Shown here piece by piece: positions 37,699-47,027 of a stretch of 64,000 nt of DNA. The DNA is from Vreelandella hamiltonii. GTDB lineage: Bacteria > Pseudomonadota > Gammaproteobacteria > Pseudomonadales > Halomonadaceae. The notes under the pieces were generated by a model. That model ran no database searches, had not been told where the DNA came from, and saw only the letters and a list, made by a program, of their open reading frames with translations. Within the stretch, counting starts at the first letter, position 1. Every line of letters starts with the position of its first letter. The position numbers and the translations under genes are program-made. The stretch covers positions 124,001-188,000 of the forward strand of contig NZ_BMXN01000001.1 in the NCBI RefSeq assembly GCF_014651775.1, written 5' to 3'.

Positions 37699-37748
37699 GG
37701 TGCATTGGCCCGTAGCGGTGCCCAAGTGTGCCTGTTGATCTGCCAGGC

Positions 37749-38453
37749 TTACCCTTCGGGCTGATATTTGTAACCCACACCATACACCGAGCGAATGATT
37801 TCCTGCTCGGGCAGGGCTTCGGTGATCTTTTTGCGCAGCTTCTTGATATGGCTGTCGACGGTACGTTCGGACACGATGCGGTTGTCGCGATACATGTGAT
37901 CCATCAACTGCTCGCGGCTGAAAATACGCCCCGGCGACTGCATCATAACGCGTAATAGCTGAAACTCCACGGCGGTGAGCCCCAGGTCCTGGCCATTGAC
38001 GAGGGCCTGCCAGCCCTCTTCATCCAGGGTGACCGGCGCTTGCCGTGTGGTCGGGGTGTGGCCGGTGGCCTCGGCAATGGCCTGGCTGCGGCGCAGCACG
38101 GCCTTGACCCTGGCCACCACCTCGCGGGGGCTGAACGGCTTGCAGATGTAGTCATCGGCGCCCAGCTCCAGACCCAGCAGCCGGTCCACCTCCTCGACCT
38201 TGGCCGTCACCATGATGATGGGCAGCAGCGGCCACTGCTGGCGTATTTCCCGGCACAGGGTGAGGCCATCCTTGCCGGGCAGCATGACGTCCAGCAGTAC
38301 CAGCGCCGGTGAGTGCTGGGTGAGCCAGGGCATCACGTCGCTGCCATGGCCGATGATGGTGGGGGCGAAGTTATGGCTGCCAAGGTAGTCCGCCATGAGC
38401 CTGGCAATTTTGGGTTCGTCTTCGACGATCAGCAGGGATGCTTCCTGGGTCAT
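37749..38453 (-). CDS. OmpR-family response regulator, BaeR-like
   Basis: A 234-residue regulator with acceptor Asp55 (LVLLDVMLPGKDG), a CKPFSPREVVARV loop and a winged helix (LTAVEFQLLRVMM, RTVDSHIKKLRKKI, IRSVYGVGYKYQ). The last motif matches BaeR. It lies 13 bases after the kinase gene at 38467-39897 and closes a four-gene efflux operon. The tctD-type regulator follows only 50 bases later with no clear terminator between, so some read-through from this operon into tctDE is possible. Confidence 0.9.
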   Translation of the reverse strand: MTQEASLLIVEDEPKIARLMADYLGSHNFAPTIIGHGSDVMPWLTQHSPALVLLDVMLPGKDGLTLCREIRQQWPLLPIIMVTAKVEEVDRLLGLELGADDYICKPFSPREVVARVKAVLRRSQAIAEATGHTPTTRQAPVTLDEEGWQALVNGQDLGLTAVEFQLLRVMMQSPGRIFSREQLMDHMYRDNRIVSERTVDSHIKKLRKKITEALPEQEIIRSVYGVGYKYQPEG

Positions 38454-38466
38454 GGTCAACTCGCAT

Positions 38467-39897
38467 TCAGTAAGGGTCAGAAGAAATCAGCGGAAAGCGC
38501 AGTGTCCAGGCCAGCCCGCCCAATGTCGAGGCGCTGGCTTCCATGGTGCCCCCGTGAGCACTCACCAGGGCGCTGGCAATCGACAGGCCCAGGCCGCTAC
38601 CGCCGCTGGCACGGTTACGCGACCCCTCGACCCGATACAGCCGCTCGGTGAGCCGCCCCAGCTCGCTGTCGGGGACACCGGGGGAGCTGTCCTGCCAGAC
38701 GATGACGGCCTGACCGCGCTCGCAGCCGAGCGTGACGCGCAGCGCCCCAGGCGATTGCGTATAGGCACAGCTATTGTCCAGCAGATTGCTCCACAGCTGG
38801 CGCAGGCGTTGGGCATCGCCGCGAATCATGATGTCCTCTTCCAGCTGGCAGGTCAGGCTCAGGCCGCTCTGCTCCAGCCAGCGGTCGGCGTCTGTCAGGC
38901 GGCTGCCCAGACTGTCGCTCAGGTTCAGCGGGGCCAGCTGGATGTCCAGCGCTCCCGCATCGCTTTGCGAGAGCAGCCGCAAGTCGGAGACCAGGCGCTC
39001 CAGCTGAGCCACTTCCTGGGCCAGCGAGCTCAGGTTTTCCTGATTCAGCGGGCGAATACCATCCTGCATGGCTTCGATTTCACCGCGCAGTACGGCCAGC
39101 GGGGTGCGCAGCTCATGGGCCGTGTCCGACACCCAGCGTGCCCGGGCCTCGCGGCTGGCTTCCAGGGTGGCCGCCAGCACGTTGAAATCCCGGGCCAGGC
39201 GAGACAGCTCATCGCGGCCGCGTTCGGGCAAGCGGGTATGGTAGTCGCCTTCGGTGAGCCGCAGGGTGGCACCGGCCAGCGCCCGCGTGCGTCGGCCCAG
39301 CCACCAGGAGAGCCCGCCAGCCAGCAGCAGAGAGGCCAGGCCCAGCGAGACCACGATCAGGATCAGGTTGCGCTGCTGGCGCTCCAGAAAGCGGCTCTCC
39401 ATGCGCTCCATCATCTCCTGGGGCGGGCGAAAGCCGAGGGCCCCAATGGCTTCACGCTGGCCATTGGGCGCCAGGTCGCTGTAGAGGGTCATCCAGTGCC
39501 AGTTGCGGGAGCCCCGTGGAGTATCGCTGGGGGGAATGATGGCGTGGCCATCGGCATCCTGCAGAGCGAAATCCTGCGCTTCCCCCAAGGGAGATGGCCG
39601 ATCACGATGCTCCTGGCCCAGTTCGAAGCGTACGATGTAGGGCCAGCGGTCGGGGGCCTCTTCCAGCCACGCCCAGCTGTTCTGAGTTTCCCAACGGGTA
39701 ATCAGGCCGTCGGCCAGCAGCGTGGCGCGGCGCTCCTGTGCCTGGTTCAGGTAGTCGAGAAAGCCGCGGTCGATACTGTAGGTGACCGCCAGAAATACGC
39801 TGGCGGCAATGGCCACATTGACGCTCAGGATGGCCGCGAACAGCTTCATGCCCAGCCGCGAGGGGCGCCACTGGCGCAGGCTATGTAACGCCTTCAT
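38467..39897 (-). CDS. Sensor histidine kinase, BaeS-like
   Basis: A 476-residue membrane kinase: segments at about 17-40 and 178-198 enclosing a periplasmic loop of ~135 residues, then HAMP, HisKA with His261 (SDTAHELRTPLAVLRGEIEAM) and an ATPase (NLLDNSCAYT, GSGLGLSIASALV). The HisKA motif is BaeS-like. BaeS senses envelope damage and drug exposure; a like role for this pump is inferred. The start ATG 39897 overlaps the RND stop (ATGA), so translation is coupled. Confidence 0.9.
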   Translation of the reverse strand: MKALHSLRQWRPSRLGMKLFAAILSVNVAIAASVFLAVTYSIDRGFLDYLNQAQERRATLLADGLITRWETQNSWAWLEEAPDRWPYIVRFELGQEHRDRPSPLGEAQDFALQDADGHAIIPPSDTPRGSRNWHWMTLYSDLAPNGQREAIGALGFRPPQEMMERMESRFLERQQRNLILIVVSLGLASLLLAGGLSWWLGRRTRALAGATLRLTEGDYHTRLPERGRDELSRLARDFNVLAATLEASREARARWVSDTAHELRTPLAVLRGEIEAMQDGIRPLNQENLSSLAQEVAQLERLVSDLRLLSQSDAGALDIQLAPLNLSDSLGSRLTDADRWLEQSGLSLTCQLEEDIMIRGDAQRLRQLWSNLLDNSCAYTQSPGALRVTLGCERGQAVIVWQDSSPGVPDSELGRLTERLYRVEGSRNRASGGSGLGLSIASALVSAHGGTMEASASTLGGLAWTLRFPLISSDPY

Positions 39898-42800
39898 GGG
39901 TTAGCCCTCTCGGGTTCGGGAGGGGACGGTGCGCTGAGGCGTTCGCGCAGATTCTCCAGGCTGAGATAGAGGCAGGGCACCATGATCAGCAGAATCAGCG
40001 TGGCGAACAGCATGCCAAAGCCCAGAGAGATGGCCATGGGAATCATGAAGCGTGCCTGTCGCGAGGTTTCCAGAATCATCGGTGCCAGCCCCAGGAAGGT
40101 CGTCAGTGTGGTCATCATGATCGGCCGCAACCGGCGTGTGGCAGCGGCCACGATGGCTTCCCGAGGCGCCATGCCTTCGCGCCGCTTGCGGTTGGCGTAG
40201 TCGATCAGCACCAAGGCATCGTTGATGACCACGCCGGACAGCGCCAGCATGCCCAGCAGGCTGATGATCGACAAGCCAAAGCCCATCAGCAGATGGCCCC
40301 CAATGGCACCCACGATACCAAACGGAATGGCGGCCATCACCAGCAGCGGCTGCAAGTAGCTTCGGAAGGGAATCGCCAGCAGGGCATAGAGTGCCGCAAT
40401 CATCAGCCACATGGCCTTGCGCAGCGTGGCCAGGTTGTCGGCGGTATCCTGCTGGCGGCCACCCATGCTGACTTCGAGGCCCGGCCAGGTATTGCTGAGG
40501 GTGGGGAAGACATCCTCCTGCAAGGTGGCGAGCACCTGATTGATGGCCTGGTCGCCCTCGGAGTCGGCGGTGACGGTGATGATGCGCCGGCCGTTGATGC
40601 GTTGCAGGCTGCTGGACGCCTGGCTGAGGGTGATGTCGGCCACCCGCGACAGCGGCACGCTGAGCCCCTCGGGGGTGCGTACGGGAAGCCGGTACAGCTC
40701 ACTGAGGCTATCGCGAGAGGCTTCCGGTAAACGCACTTCGACGCTGACCTCTCGGCGGCCGATGAACTGCTCGACGGCGGTGGCGCCTTGCAGCGGCCCA
40801 CGCAGGGCCTGTGCCAAGTCACTGCCGGTCAGCCCCAGCGAGCGGCCTTCGGCCGACAGGCGCATTTCCAGCTGTGGCTTGCCGTCGCCCAGGCCGCTGT
40901 CGATGTCCGTCAGCCCGTACTCCGCCAGCTGTTCGGCCAATCGTGTGGCGGCTGCTTCCAGCACCTGGGTATTGGGGTGCGAAAGCCGCAGGCTCAGCGC
41001 GGCGCCGCTGCCGGGGCCGCCAAAGTCGGATTCGAAGCGGACCGATTGCGCGCCCAGCAGGTCGCCGGTCAGTTCACGCCACTCGCGGGCAATGCGTGAG
41101 GGTGGCCAGCTCTCCAGGCTTTCCGAAGCGATGTCGAGGCGTACGGAGAGGCTTTCGCCATCCAGACGGCTACGGGTGCTGGTGAAGCTCAACCCCTCTT
41201 CACGCTCGCTCAGGGCCGTGGCGGCGTCCAGCAATTGCTGGCTCAATTCGCGGCTGACGCTGATGTGGCTACCAATCGGCAGGGTGACGCTGGCCTGCAC
41301 CTGATCGGATTCGACCCGGGGCATCAACGAGAAGCCCAATCGGCCGCTCATGGCCCATGCCAGGGTGATCGCCAGCAGCGCCACGCCCAACGAGACGGTC
41401 AGCAGGCGCTGGTTCAGTGCACCCTGCAGAAAGGGCTCGAAGCGCCGGTAGGTGAAATGGTGCAGCCCCTGCTGCATGCGTAGCCGCACGGCCTCCAGAG
41501 GACGCTGCCAGGCTGGCGTTTGCCTCGGCTTGCTGGCGTGGGCCAGGTGCGCGGGCAGGATCAGCAGCGCTTCCACCAGCGAGATCACGAAGACCGTGAT
41601 CACCACGACCGGCACCGTGGCAAAGATCAGCCCCAAAAAGCCGGGCAGGAACAGCAGGGGCAGGAAGGCCACGATGTTCGACAGGATCGCAAAGGTGAGC
41701 GGCGTGGCAATTTCCTGGGCGCCCTTGACCGCCGCATCGCGCAACGAGTAACCCTCTTCGCGATAGCTGTAGATGTTCTCGCCCACCATGATGGCGTCAT
41801 CGACGACGATACCCAGCGCAATGATGAATGCGAACATCGACATCATGTTGAGCGAGACGCCTATCCAGGGCAGGAACAGCATGGCCCCCAGAAACGCCGT
41901 GGGAATGCCCAGCGTCACCCAGAACGCCAGTCGCGCTTCGAGAAACAGCGCCATCAGCACCAGCACCAGCGCCAGGCCCATCCAGGCGTTCTTGAGCAGC
42001 AGGCCGAGCCGGTCTTCGTAGACCTCCGAGCTGTCCCGGGCGATGTCCAGGCTCACGCCGTCGGGCAGGTTGGCGCGCAGCCGTTCCAGCTCGCCGCTTA
42101 CTGCGTTGGAAATGCTGGTCGGGGTTTGGCCGCCGATCTGGTACACATCCACCGAGATGCCCGGCTGGCCGTTGTAGAACTCCTCCCGGTCGGTTTCGGC
42201 AAAGCCTTCACTGACCTGGGCAATGTCACGCAGCAGCACCGGCGAGCCCTGGGCCGTGGTCAGAATGGGCAGCTCGGCGAACTCTTCGGCGCTATTGCGG
42301 CGCCCCTGGTAGCGGATCAGCCATTCGCCCTCGGCGGTGGTCAACTGGCCGCTGGCCAGATCCAGTGCTTCGGCGGCGATGCGGCTGGCCAACTGCTGAT
42401 GATCGAGTCCGTAGCGCTCGATGGCTTCATCGTCCAGGTGCACCTGGATTTCCCGGTCCCGGTTGCCGGAGAGCTCTGCCCGGGAGATGCCGCTGGTGGC
42501 CTGTAACTCGGCACGTACGTTCTCGGCGGCGTCGTGCAGGGCTTCCTGGCCCACCCTGCCGTACACCTGCAGGCTGACGACGCTGCGCGAGCGGCCTGCC
42601 AAGGTAATGCGGGGCGGGTCGGCAGCGGCGGGCAGGGTGGTAATGGCATTCACGGCCTGTTGAATGTCCTGGTAGGCGCGCATCACATCCACGCCGTCGA
42701 TCAGCGTTGCGCTGACCACGCCGCTGCCTTCGCTGGCGCTGGCGGTCATCTCGTCGATGCCTTCCACGTTGGCGATGGCGGCTTCCATGGGCAGCAGCAG

Positions 42801-42995
42801 GCTTTGCTCGATATCTTCCGGGGTGGCGCCTGGGTAGCTGATGGAGACCTGGACGATTTCCGTTTCGAACTCCGGAAAGACCTCTTTCTTGATGGCCATC
42901 GAGGCCATCAGGCCGCCCACGATGAACAGCACCATCATCAAGTTGGGGGCAACGCCGTGATCCACCATCCACGCCAACGGGCCTTTACGCATCAT
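39894..42995 (-). CDS. RND-family efflux pump, inner-membrane transporter (HAE1/AcrB type)
   Basis: A 1033-residue, 12-segment proton-driven pump. Segment 4 carries the acidic pair GIVVDDAIMVGENIY and segment 10 has GVVINDALVLIDYANR; the first porter loop starts SISYPGATPEDIEQSLLLPME. It takes substrates from the periplasm or membrane and passes them to the adaptor and an outer-membrane channel encoded elsewhere. The start ATGATG overlaps the adaptor stop, with AGGAG upstream. The substrate cannot be told; the divalent-metal (CzcA) motif set is absent by eye. Confidence 0.92.
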   Translation of the reverse strand: MMRKGPLAWMVDHGVAPNLMMVLFIVGGLMASMAIKKEVFPEFETEIVQVSISYPGATPEDIEQSLLLPMEAAIANVEGIDEMTASASEGSGVVSATLIDGVDVMRAYQDIQQAVNAITTLPAAADPPRITLAGRSRSVVSLQVYGRVGQEALHDAAENVRAELQATSGISRAELSGNRDREIQVHLDDEAIERYGLDHQQLASRIAAEALDLASGQLTTAEGEWLIRYQGRRNSAEEFAELPILTTAQGSPVLLRDIAQVSEGFAETDREEFYNGQPGISVDVYQIGGQTPTSISNAVSGELERLRANLPDGVSLDIARDSSEVYEDRLGLLLKNAWMGLALVLVLMALFLEARLAFWVTLGIPTAFLGAMLFLPWIGVSLNMMSMFAFIIALGIVVDDAIMVGENIYSYREEGYSLRDAAVKGAQEIATPLTFAILSNIVAFLPLLFLPGFLGLIFATVPVVVITVFVISLVEALLILPAHLAHASKPRQTPAWQRPLEAVRLRMQQGLHHFTYRRFEPFLQGALNQRLLTVSLGVALLAITLAWAMSGRLGFSLMPRVESDQVQASVTLPIGSHISVSRELSQQLLDAATALSEREEGLSFTSTRSRLDGESLSVRLDIASESLESWPPSRIAREWRELTGDLLGAQSVRFESDFGGPGSGAALSLRLSHPNTQVLEAAATRLAEQLAEYGLTDIDSGLGDGKPQLEMRLSAEGRSLGLTGSDLAQALRGPLQGATAVEQFIGRREVSVEVRLPEASRDSLSELYRLPVRTPEGLSVPLSRVADITLSQASSSLQRINGRRIITVTADSEGDQAINQVLATLQEDVFPTLSNTWPGLEVSMGGRQQDTADNLATLRKAMWLMIAALYALLAIPFRSYLQPLLVMAAIPFGIVGAIGGHLLMGFGLSIISLLGMLALSGVVINDALVLIDYANRKRREGMAPREAIVAAATRRLRPIMMTTLTTFLGLAPMILETSRQARFMIPMAISLGFGMLFATLILLIMVPCLYLSLENLRERLSAPSPPEPERANP

Positions 42996-44197
42996 TGAGC
43001 GCTCTCCTGATCACGTGCCGGGGTGTCGCCACGTTGGCGCAGGCGAACTTCCTGCCCCTCGCGGGGCTGCGCCAGGCCTGCAACGACCACGCGCTGGCCC
43101 GCTTCCAGGCCCTCCCGGATCAGTACGTCATCCTGGCCGCGATAAGCGAGAGTGACGCGGGTACTGCGTAAGCGGTTGTCGTCGTCCACCCACCAGACCT
43201 GCTCGCCGGGGCGAAGCGCGGCAGAGGGTAGCCTGATCAGCGGCTCCTGGGCGCGTGTGTGGAAGGTGAGCCGCATGACGTCGCCCAGCCGCAGGGCGGG
43301 ACCCTCATGATTCAGGGCCAATGGGTCGTTCACGGCAATCAGCAGCTGGGCCTGCAAGCCGTTCTCTTCCAGGTTGGGCAGCACGGAGAGCAGCTCGCCC
43401 TCCCGTTCGGCCTGATCGGGCCAGCCCTGGCTGGTGAGCGTGACGCGACCGCCACTCTCCAGCCAGGCCAACGTATCGCCGGGCAGCGACGCGCGTACCC
43501 AGAACTGCTCGACACCCACCAGGCTGAGCACTTCGGTGCCTTGGCTCAGCAGGCTGCCAGCCCCCACCAGGCGCTCCTGAACCATGGCGCGCCAGGGCGC
43601 CGTGAGGGTGGCTCGTTCCAGGTTTAGCGCCGCCTGGTCGCGGACTACGCGCGCCTGGGTCAGCTGCGCCTGGGCCTGGCGCAGCTGGGGTTCACGCAGC
43701 ACCAGCGCACGCCGTTCGGCGCTGAGCTGCCTGCCGAACGACTCGTACTCACTGCGGGCGCGCTGCTGTTCGGCCTGTTCCAGGGCCAGCTGGGCTTCGG
43801 CGTTTGCCAGTTGAGCCTGGGCATCCTCCAGTGCCAGCTGCAGGTCGGCCTGGTCGATGTAAGCCACCGGTGCTCCCTGCTCGACCACACGGCCGGGCAG
43901 TACGCCTTCGGCAAAACGTTCCAGCTGCCCGGCCACGCGGCTGGCCAGCAGCGTCGACTGTTCCGCTTCGACACGACCAAAGCCACTCAGGGTAGGCGAC
44001 TGTTGGCGCTGCTCGACGGTCATCACGTCGACCACCGGGGGCACGGGCGGCGGCGGTGGCCTGCGCTCTACCCTGGGTGGCTGGCTGATGATCCACCAGG
44101 CCACGGCAAGGCCGCCTGCCAGTACCAGCAAGGCGGCCAGGGCACCCAGGCCCAGGCGGCCTTGCTGTGAGGAGGCAAAAGAGCGAGGTGGAGTCAT
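42992..44197 (-). CDS. RND efflux periplasmic adaptor (membrane fusion protein)
   Basis: A 401-residue adaptor: an N-terminal membrane anchor (LGLGALAALLVLAGGLAVAW), a Pro-rich linker, a lipoyl half (SGFGRVEAEQSTLLAS and LTAPWRAMVQERLVGAG) split by a long alpha hairpin rich in Ala and Gln (about residues 120-185), and a beta-barrel. It connects the RND pump with an outer-membrane channel. ATG 44197 is chosen because it starts just before the anchor; a TTG at 44227 would add ten residues. Confidence 0.9.
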   Translation of the reverse strand: MTPPRSFASSQQGRLGLGALAALLVLAGGLAVAWWIISQPPRVERRPPPPPVPPVVDVMTVEQRQQSPTLSGFGRVEAEQSTLLASRVAGQLERFAEGVLPGRVVEQGAPVAYIDQADLQLALEDAQAQLANAEAQLALEQAEQQRARSEYESFGRQLSAERRALVLREPQLRQAQAQLTQARVVRDQAALNLERATLTAPWRAMVQERLVGAGSLLSQGTEVLSLVGVEQFWVRASLPGDTLAWLESGGRVTLTSQGWPDQAEREGELLSVLPNLEENGLQAQLLIAVNDPLALNHEGPALRLGDVMRLTFHTRAQEPLIRLPSAALRPGEQVWWVDDDNRLRSTRVTLAYRGQDDVLIREGLEAGQRVVVAGLAQPREGQEVRLRQRGDTPARDQESAQ

Positions 44198-44251
44198 GGC
44201 CGGGGGGTATCCATTGGCTGAAGGCAAAAATGCCCGAGAAGTGGCAAGATC

Positions 44252-44261
44252 ATGCTAGCAT
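44252..44261. promoter_or_regulatory. Perfect 10-bp palindrome between the adaptor and TetR genes
   Basis: ATGCTAGCAT is fully self-complementary, 54 bases upstream of the adaptor start and 127 bases before the tetR start. It is a candidate operator core for the divergent TetR regulator or part of a promoter. A second element, TGCA-N7-TGCA, lies further towards tetR near 44294-44312. Confidence 0.35.
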
Positions 44262-44388
44262 CACCGATTCCTACGCAGCGATTAGGCAAGCATTGTGCAA
44301 ATAGCGTGCAACCCAAACGCTGACGCGGTTTCCGATACCTGTCATCATTGACGTGAAAAACCATAGACTTCCTGGTCTGCATGACGCT

Positions 44389-44991
44389 ATGAAAAACACC
44401 GCCACGCGCGATAAGTTGATTGATACCGGCGCTGAGCTGATTGCCCAGCAGGGCTATAACGCCACGGGTATCAATGCCGTTCTAAAAACCTGCGGTGTAC
44501 CCAAGGGTTCGTTTTACCACTATTTTGCCAGTAAAGAGGACTTTGGTCTGGCGGTGATCGAGCGGTTTGCCAGCCAATACGATGCCAATCTGGCCACCTT
44601 GATGGAAGATTCGGCCGTGCCACCTCTCGAACGCCTGCGTCGCTACTTCGCGGCAGGCCGGGCGCATATGCTCGACTGTGACCACTCCACGGGCTGCCTG
44701 ATCGGCAACCTGGGGCAGGAGCTGGCGGGCCAGAACGACACCTTCCGCGATGCGCTCAACGTGGTCTTCCAGCGCTGGGAAAAACGCCTGGTCACGTGCT
44801 TGAGCCAGGCGCAGGCAGAAGGCAGCGTGCCGGAAGCGTTGTCACCTGACACGCTGGCCAGCTTCATTCTCTCGGGGTGGGAAGGTGCCATCCTGCGCGC
44901 CAAGACGCTCAAGTCCCTGGCTCCCATGGAGCAGTTCGAAGCCATTCTGTTTTCCCACGTGCTGGCGACTGCGACACCACCACCCCGTTAA
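44389..44991 (+). CDS. TetR-family transcriptional regulator (NemR/AcuR-like)
   Basis: A 200-residue repressor-type protein. The helix-turn-helix is GYNATGINAVLKTCGVPKGSFYHYFASKEDF (pieces at about residues 25-55). The C-terminal ligand domain has CDHSTGCLIGNLGQELAGQN, a pattern seen in NemR/AcuR-like proteins, with two cysteines that could sense electrophiles. It is divergent from the RND operon and probably represses it. ATG 44389 is preferred; GTG 44353 would add 12 residues. Its stop overlaps the stop of the XRE gene. Confidence 0.88.
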   Translation: MKNTATRDKLIDTGAELIAQQGYNATGINAVLKTCGVPKGSFYHYFASKEDFGLAVIERFASQYDANLATLMEDSAVPPLERLRRYFAAGRAHMLDCDHSTGCLIGNLGQELAGQNDTFRDALNVVFQRWEKRLVTCLSQAQAEGSVPEALSPDTLASFILSGWEGAILRAKTLKSLAPMEQFEAILFSHVLATATPPPR

Positions 44992-45791
44992 TGGCGCGCA
45001 CGAAAATGATACTCCCCTGCGGCGATATCGTTCTGAATGGCGGCCAGTAGCGCCGCATCCAGGGATGGGTCGTCCAGTGCCAGTAGCCCGCACTGGGCGA
45101 GCGCTTCGCGCAGGCTGGTCTGTTCATCCAGCCGCTGATACACCACTCTCACACAGCAGGGCATGCGCTCGCTGTTGTCTGCCACGCCCATCTTCAGCCC
45201 CGTCAATCGCGTTACCTGACTTTGAAAGCTGGGAAACAGAATGGTCTGGGTGATCTCGTGACCGTTCAGGGTTTCGTGGTCGATCAAGAACAGTCGGTCC
45301 GCGAGTTTGACTGCCGCTCCCACATAGCGGTTATGGCAGGGGCGTTTGCCGGGGGCCACCGGCATGCGTTCGGTGCGCTGATACACCACGCCGCCGTCGC
45401 GCTCCTCCAGACAGACCAGCGTGCGCATGATATGACCAGGGCGCGACATGGAGTGATAAAGCTCGAAGTAGCGCCCCAGGTAGCGCTCCAACCCTTCACT
45501 GCCCCGCTGCACCAGCGCATTGGGCCAGGGTAGCGTGGGGCTTGCCGTATCAGCACTCAATTGGCCGGTCTGTACCAAGGCGCGAAAATCCTGGTGGGGG
45601 AGGGCAATGTCGTCTGCGGCGATGCCAAAAAAATGGCATATTCGTTGGAGCGCCGCATGACTGGGGTAGTAGCGCCCGCTCAAGTAGCGGTTGAATTGCG
45701 CTCGGTTCATCGGCAGGCGGCGGCACACGTCGGCAATCGACGGGTAGTAGCTGCACAGCAGGCGCAAATTGGCCACAAATTCATCGTGCAT
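44988..45791 (-). CDS. XRE-family helix-turn-helix regulator with a C-terminal sensing domain
   Basis: A 267-residue protein. The N-terminal ~60 residues form a Cro/CI-type HTH (SIADVCRRLPMNRAQFNRYLSGRYYP, about 16-41, and LQRICHFFGI). The remaining ~190 residues (from LGRYFELYHSMSRPGHIMRT) match no domain I can name. Target genes are unknown. ATG 45791 gives a start right before the HTH; a TTG at 45869 is in frame but would add a 26-residue tail. It ends within the TetR stop codon (convergent overlap of 4 bases). Confidence 0.8.
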   Translation of the reverse strand: MHDEFVANLRLLCSYYPSIADVCRRLPMNRAQFNRYLSGRYYPSHAALQRICHFFGIAADDIALPHQDFRALVQTGQLSADTASPTLPWPNALVQRGSEGLERYLGRYFELYHSMSRPGHIMRTLVCLEERDGGVVYQRTERMPVAPGKRPCHNRYVGAAVKLADRLFLIDHETLNGHEITQTILFPSFQSQVTRLTGLKMGVADNSERMPCCVRVVYQRLDEQTSLREALAQCGLLALDDPSLDAALLAAIQNDIAAGEYHFRARH

Positions 45792-45897
45792 GGGCGTGAC
45801 TCGGGGCTCTTGGGCGGTGGCGGCTAATGTGCCGCCTTGCGCCCAAGAGTGCAACGGCTGATACCTCAAGCTGGCTTGAAATGATCGGCGAGCGTGC

Positions 45898-46908
45898 TTA
45901 AAACCCCGCTAGCACCAGCTTGCCTACGGTGCGGTTGCTCTCGATCAGCGCGTGGGCACGCGTCAGGTTGTCGGCAGTGATGGGGCCAAGTACCTCGCCA
46001 AGCGTCGTGGTCAAACGGCCGCTATCCACCATGGCGGCAACTTCGCTCAATAGGTCGTGCTGCTTGGCAATGTCCTCGGTAGTAAACAAAGGCCGAGTGA
46101 ACATCAGCTCCCAGTGCAGTGACAGGCTCTTGAGCTTGAGTTTACGCACGTCGATCAGCGCCGGGTCATCGATCAGTGCCAATTTGCCCTGGGGCTTCAA
46201 GGCATTGATGATCGCCTCGAAGTGGTGATCGGTTTGGTTAAGGCTGATGACCATATCCACCTGCTCGTAGCCTGCGGCTTTGAGCGCTTCATCCAGCGGT
46301 TGGCGGTGGTCGATCACCGCATCGGCGCCGAGCGACGCGACCCAGGCTTGGCTTTCCGGGCGTGAGGCCGTCCCAATCACGGTGATATCGGTGAGCTGCT
46401 TGGCCAGCTGAATCAGAATCGAGCCAACGCCACCGGCAGCACCTACCACTAATAATGTTTTGCCTTTGGTGTCGCGCAGGCCCAGTTCCAGGCGGTCAAA
46501 CAGTAGCTCCCAGGCGGTAATGGCGGTGAGAGGGAGAGCCGCTGCCTGGACGTCAGACAGACTTTTCGGCGCCAGGCTGGCGATACGCTCATCGACCAGT
46601 TGGTACTCGGCATTGGAGCCTTGGCGCGCAATGCTGCCTGCGTACCACACCCGGTCACCCGGCTGAAAGCGAGTGACTGCACTGCCCACGGCATCGACCA
46701 CGCCTACCGCGTCGTAACCCAGCACCCGCGGCTCGCCGCCTTCGGGCAGCGCGCTTTTGCGCACCTTGGCATCTACCGGGTTGACGGAAACTGCGCTGAC
46801 CGCGACACGAATATCGTGGGGCTCGGGGGTGGGCAGCGGCAGCTCGACGGCGTGCAGGGCGTCTGGGTGGTCGATCGGCAGGCTTTTGGTAAACGCGAAT
46901 GCTTTCAT
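45898..46908 (-). CDS. Zinc-free quinone oxidoreductase-like medium-chain dehydrogenase
   Basis: A 336-residue NADPH-dependent oxidoreductase. The family start MKAFAFTKSLP, SVNPVDAKVRKS, LGYDAVGVVDAVG and the nucleotide-binding LVVGAAGGVGSILIQLAKQL are present; the zinc-binding Cys cluster is absent, so it is a quinone reductase/enone reductase type. ATG 46908 has GGAGAA upstream. It is divergent from a LysR gene, which is likely its regulator, with a ~119-base shared control region. The natural substrate is not known. Confidence 0.88.
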   Translation of the reverse strand: MKAFAFTKSLPIDHPDALHAVELPLPTPEPHDIRVAVSAVSVNPVDAKVRKSALPEGGEPRVLGYDAVGVVDAVGSAVTRFQPGDRVWYAGSIARQGSNAEYQLVDERIASLAPKSLSDVQAAALPLTAITAWELLFDRLELGLRDTKGKTLLVVGAAGGVGSILIQLAKQLTDITVIGTASRPESQAWVASLGADAVIDHRQPLDEALKAAGYEQVDMVISLNQTDHHFEAIINALKPQGKLALIDDPALIDVRKLKLKSLSLHWELMFTRPLFTTEDIAKQHDLLSEVAAMVDSGRLTTTLGEVLGPITADNLTRAHALIESNRTVGKLVLAGF

Positions 46909-47027
46909 GGTCGTTCTCCAAGCGATGATGAATGGCGACATCATGCCTGGGTGTCGTTTTATGAAAAAGAGGGCTAATGTAGCTAACAGTTTCCAATTTT
47001 TTTTGAAAATAAGGGCGCTATCGCTCC

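Noticed and set aside
38395-39888. 497-codon plus-strand frame opposite the BaeS-like kinase
   Set aside because: Shadow of the kinase gene, no start signal and no recognisable domain.
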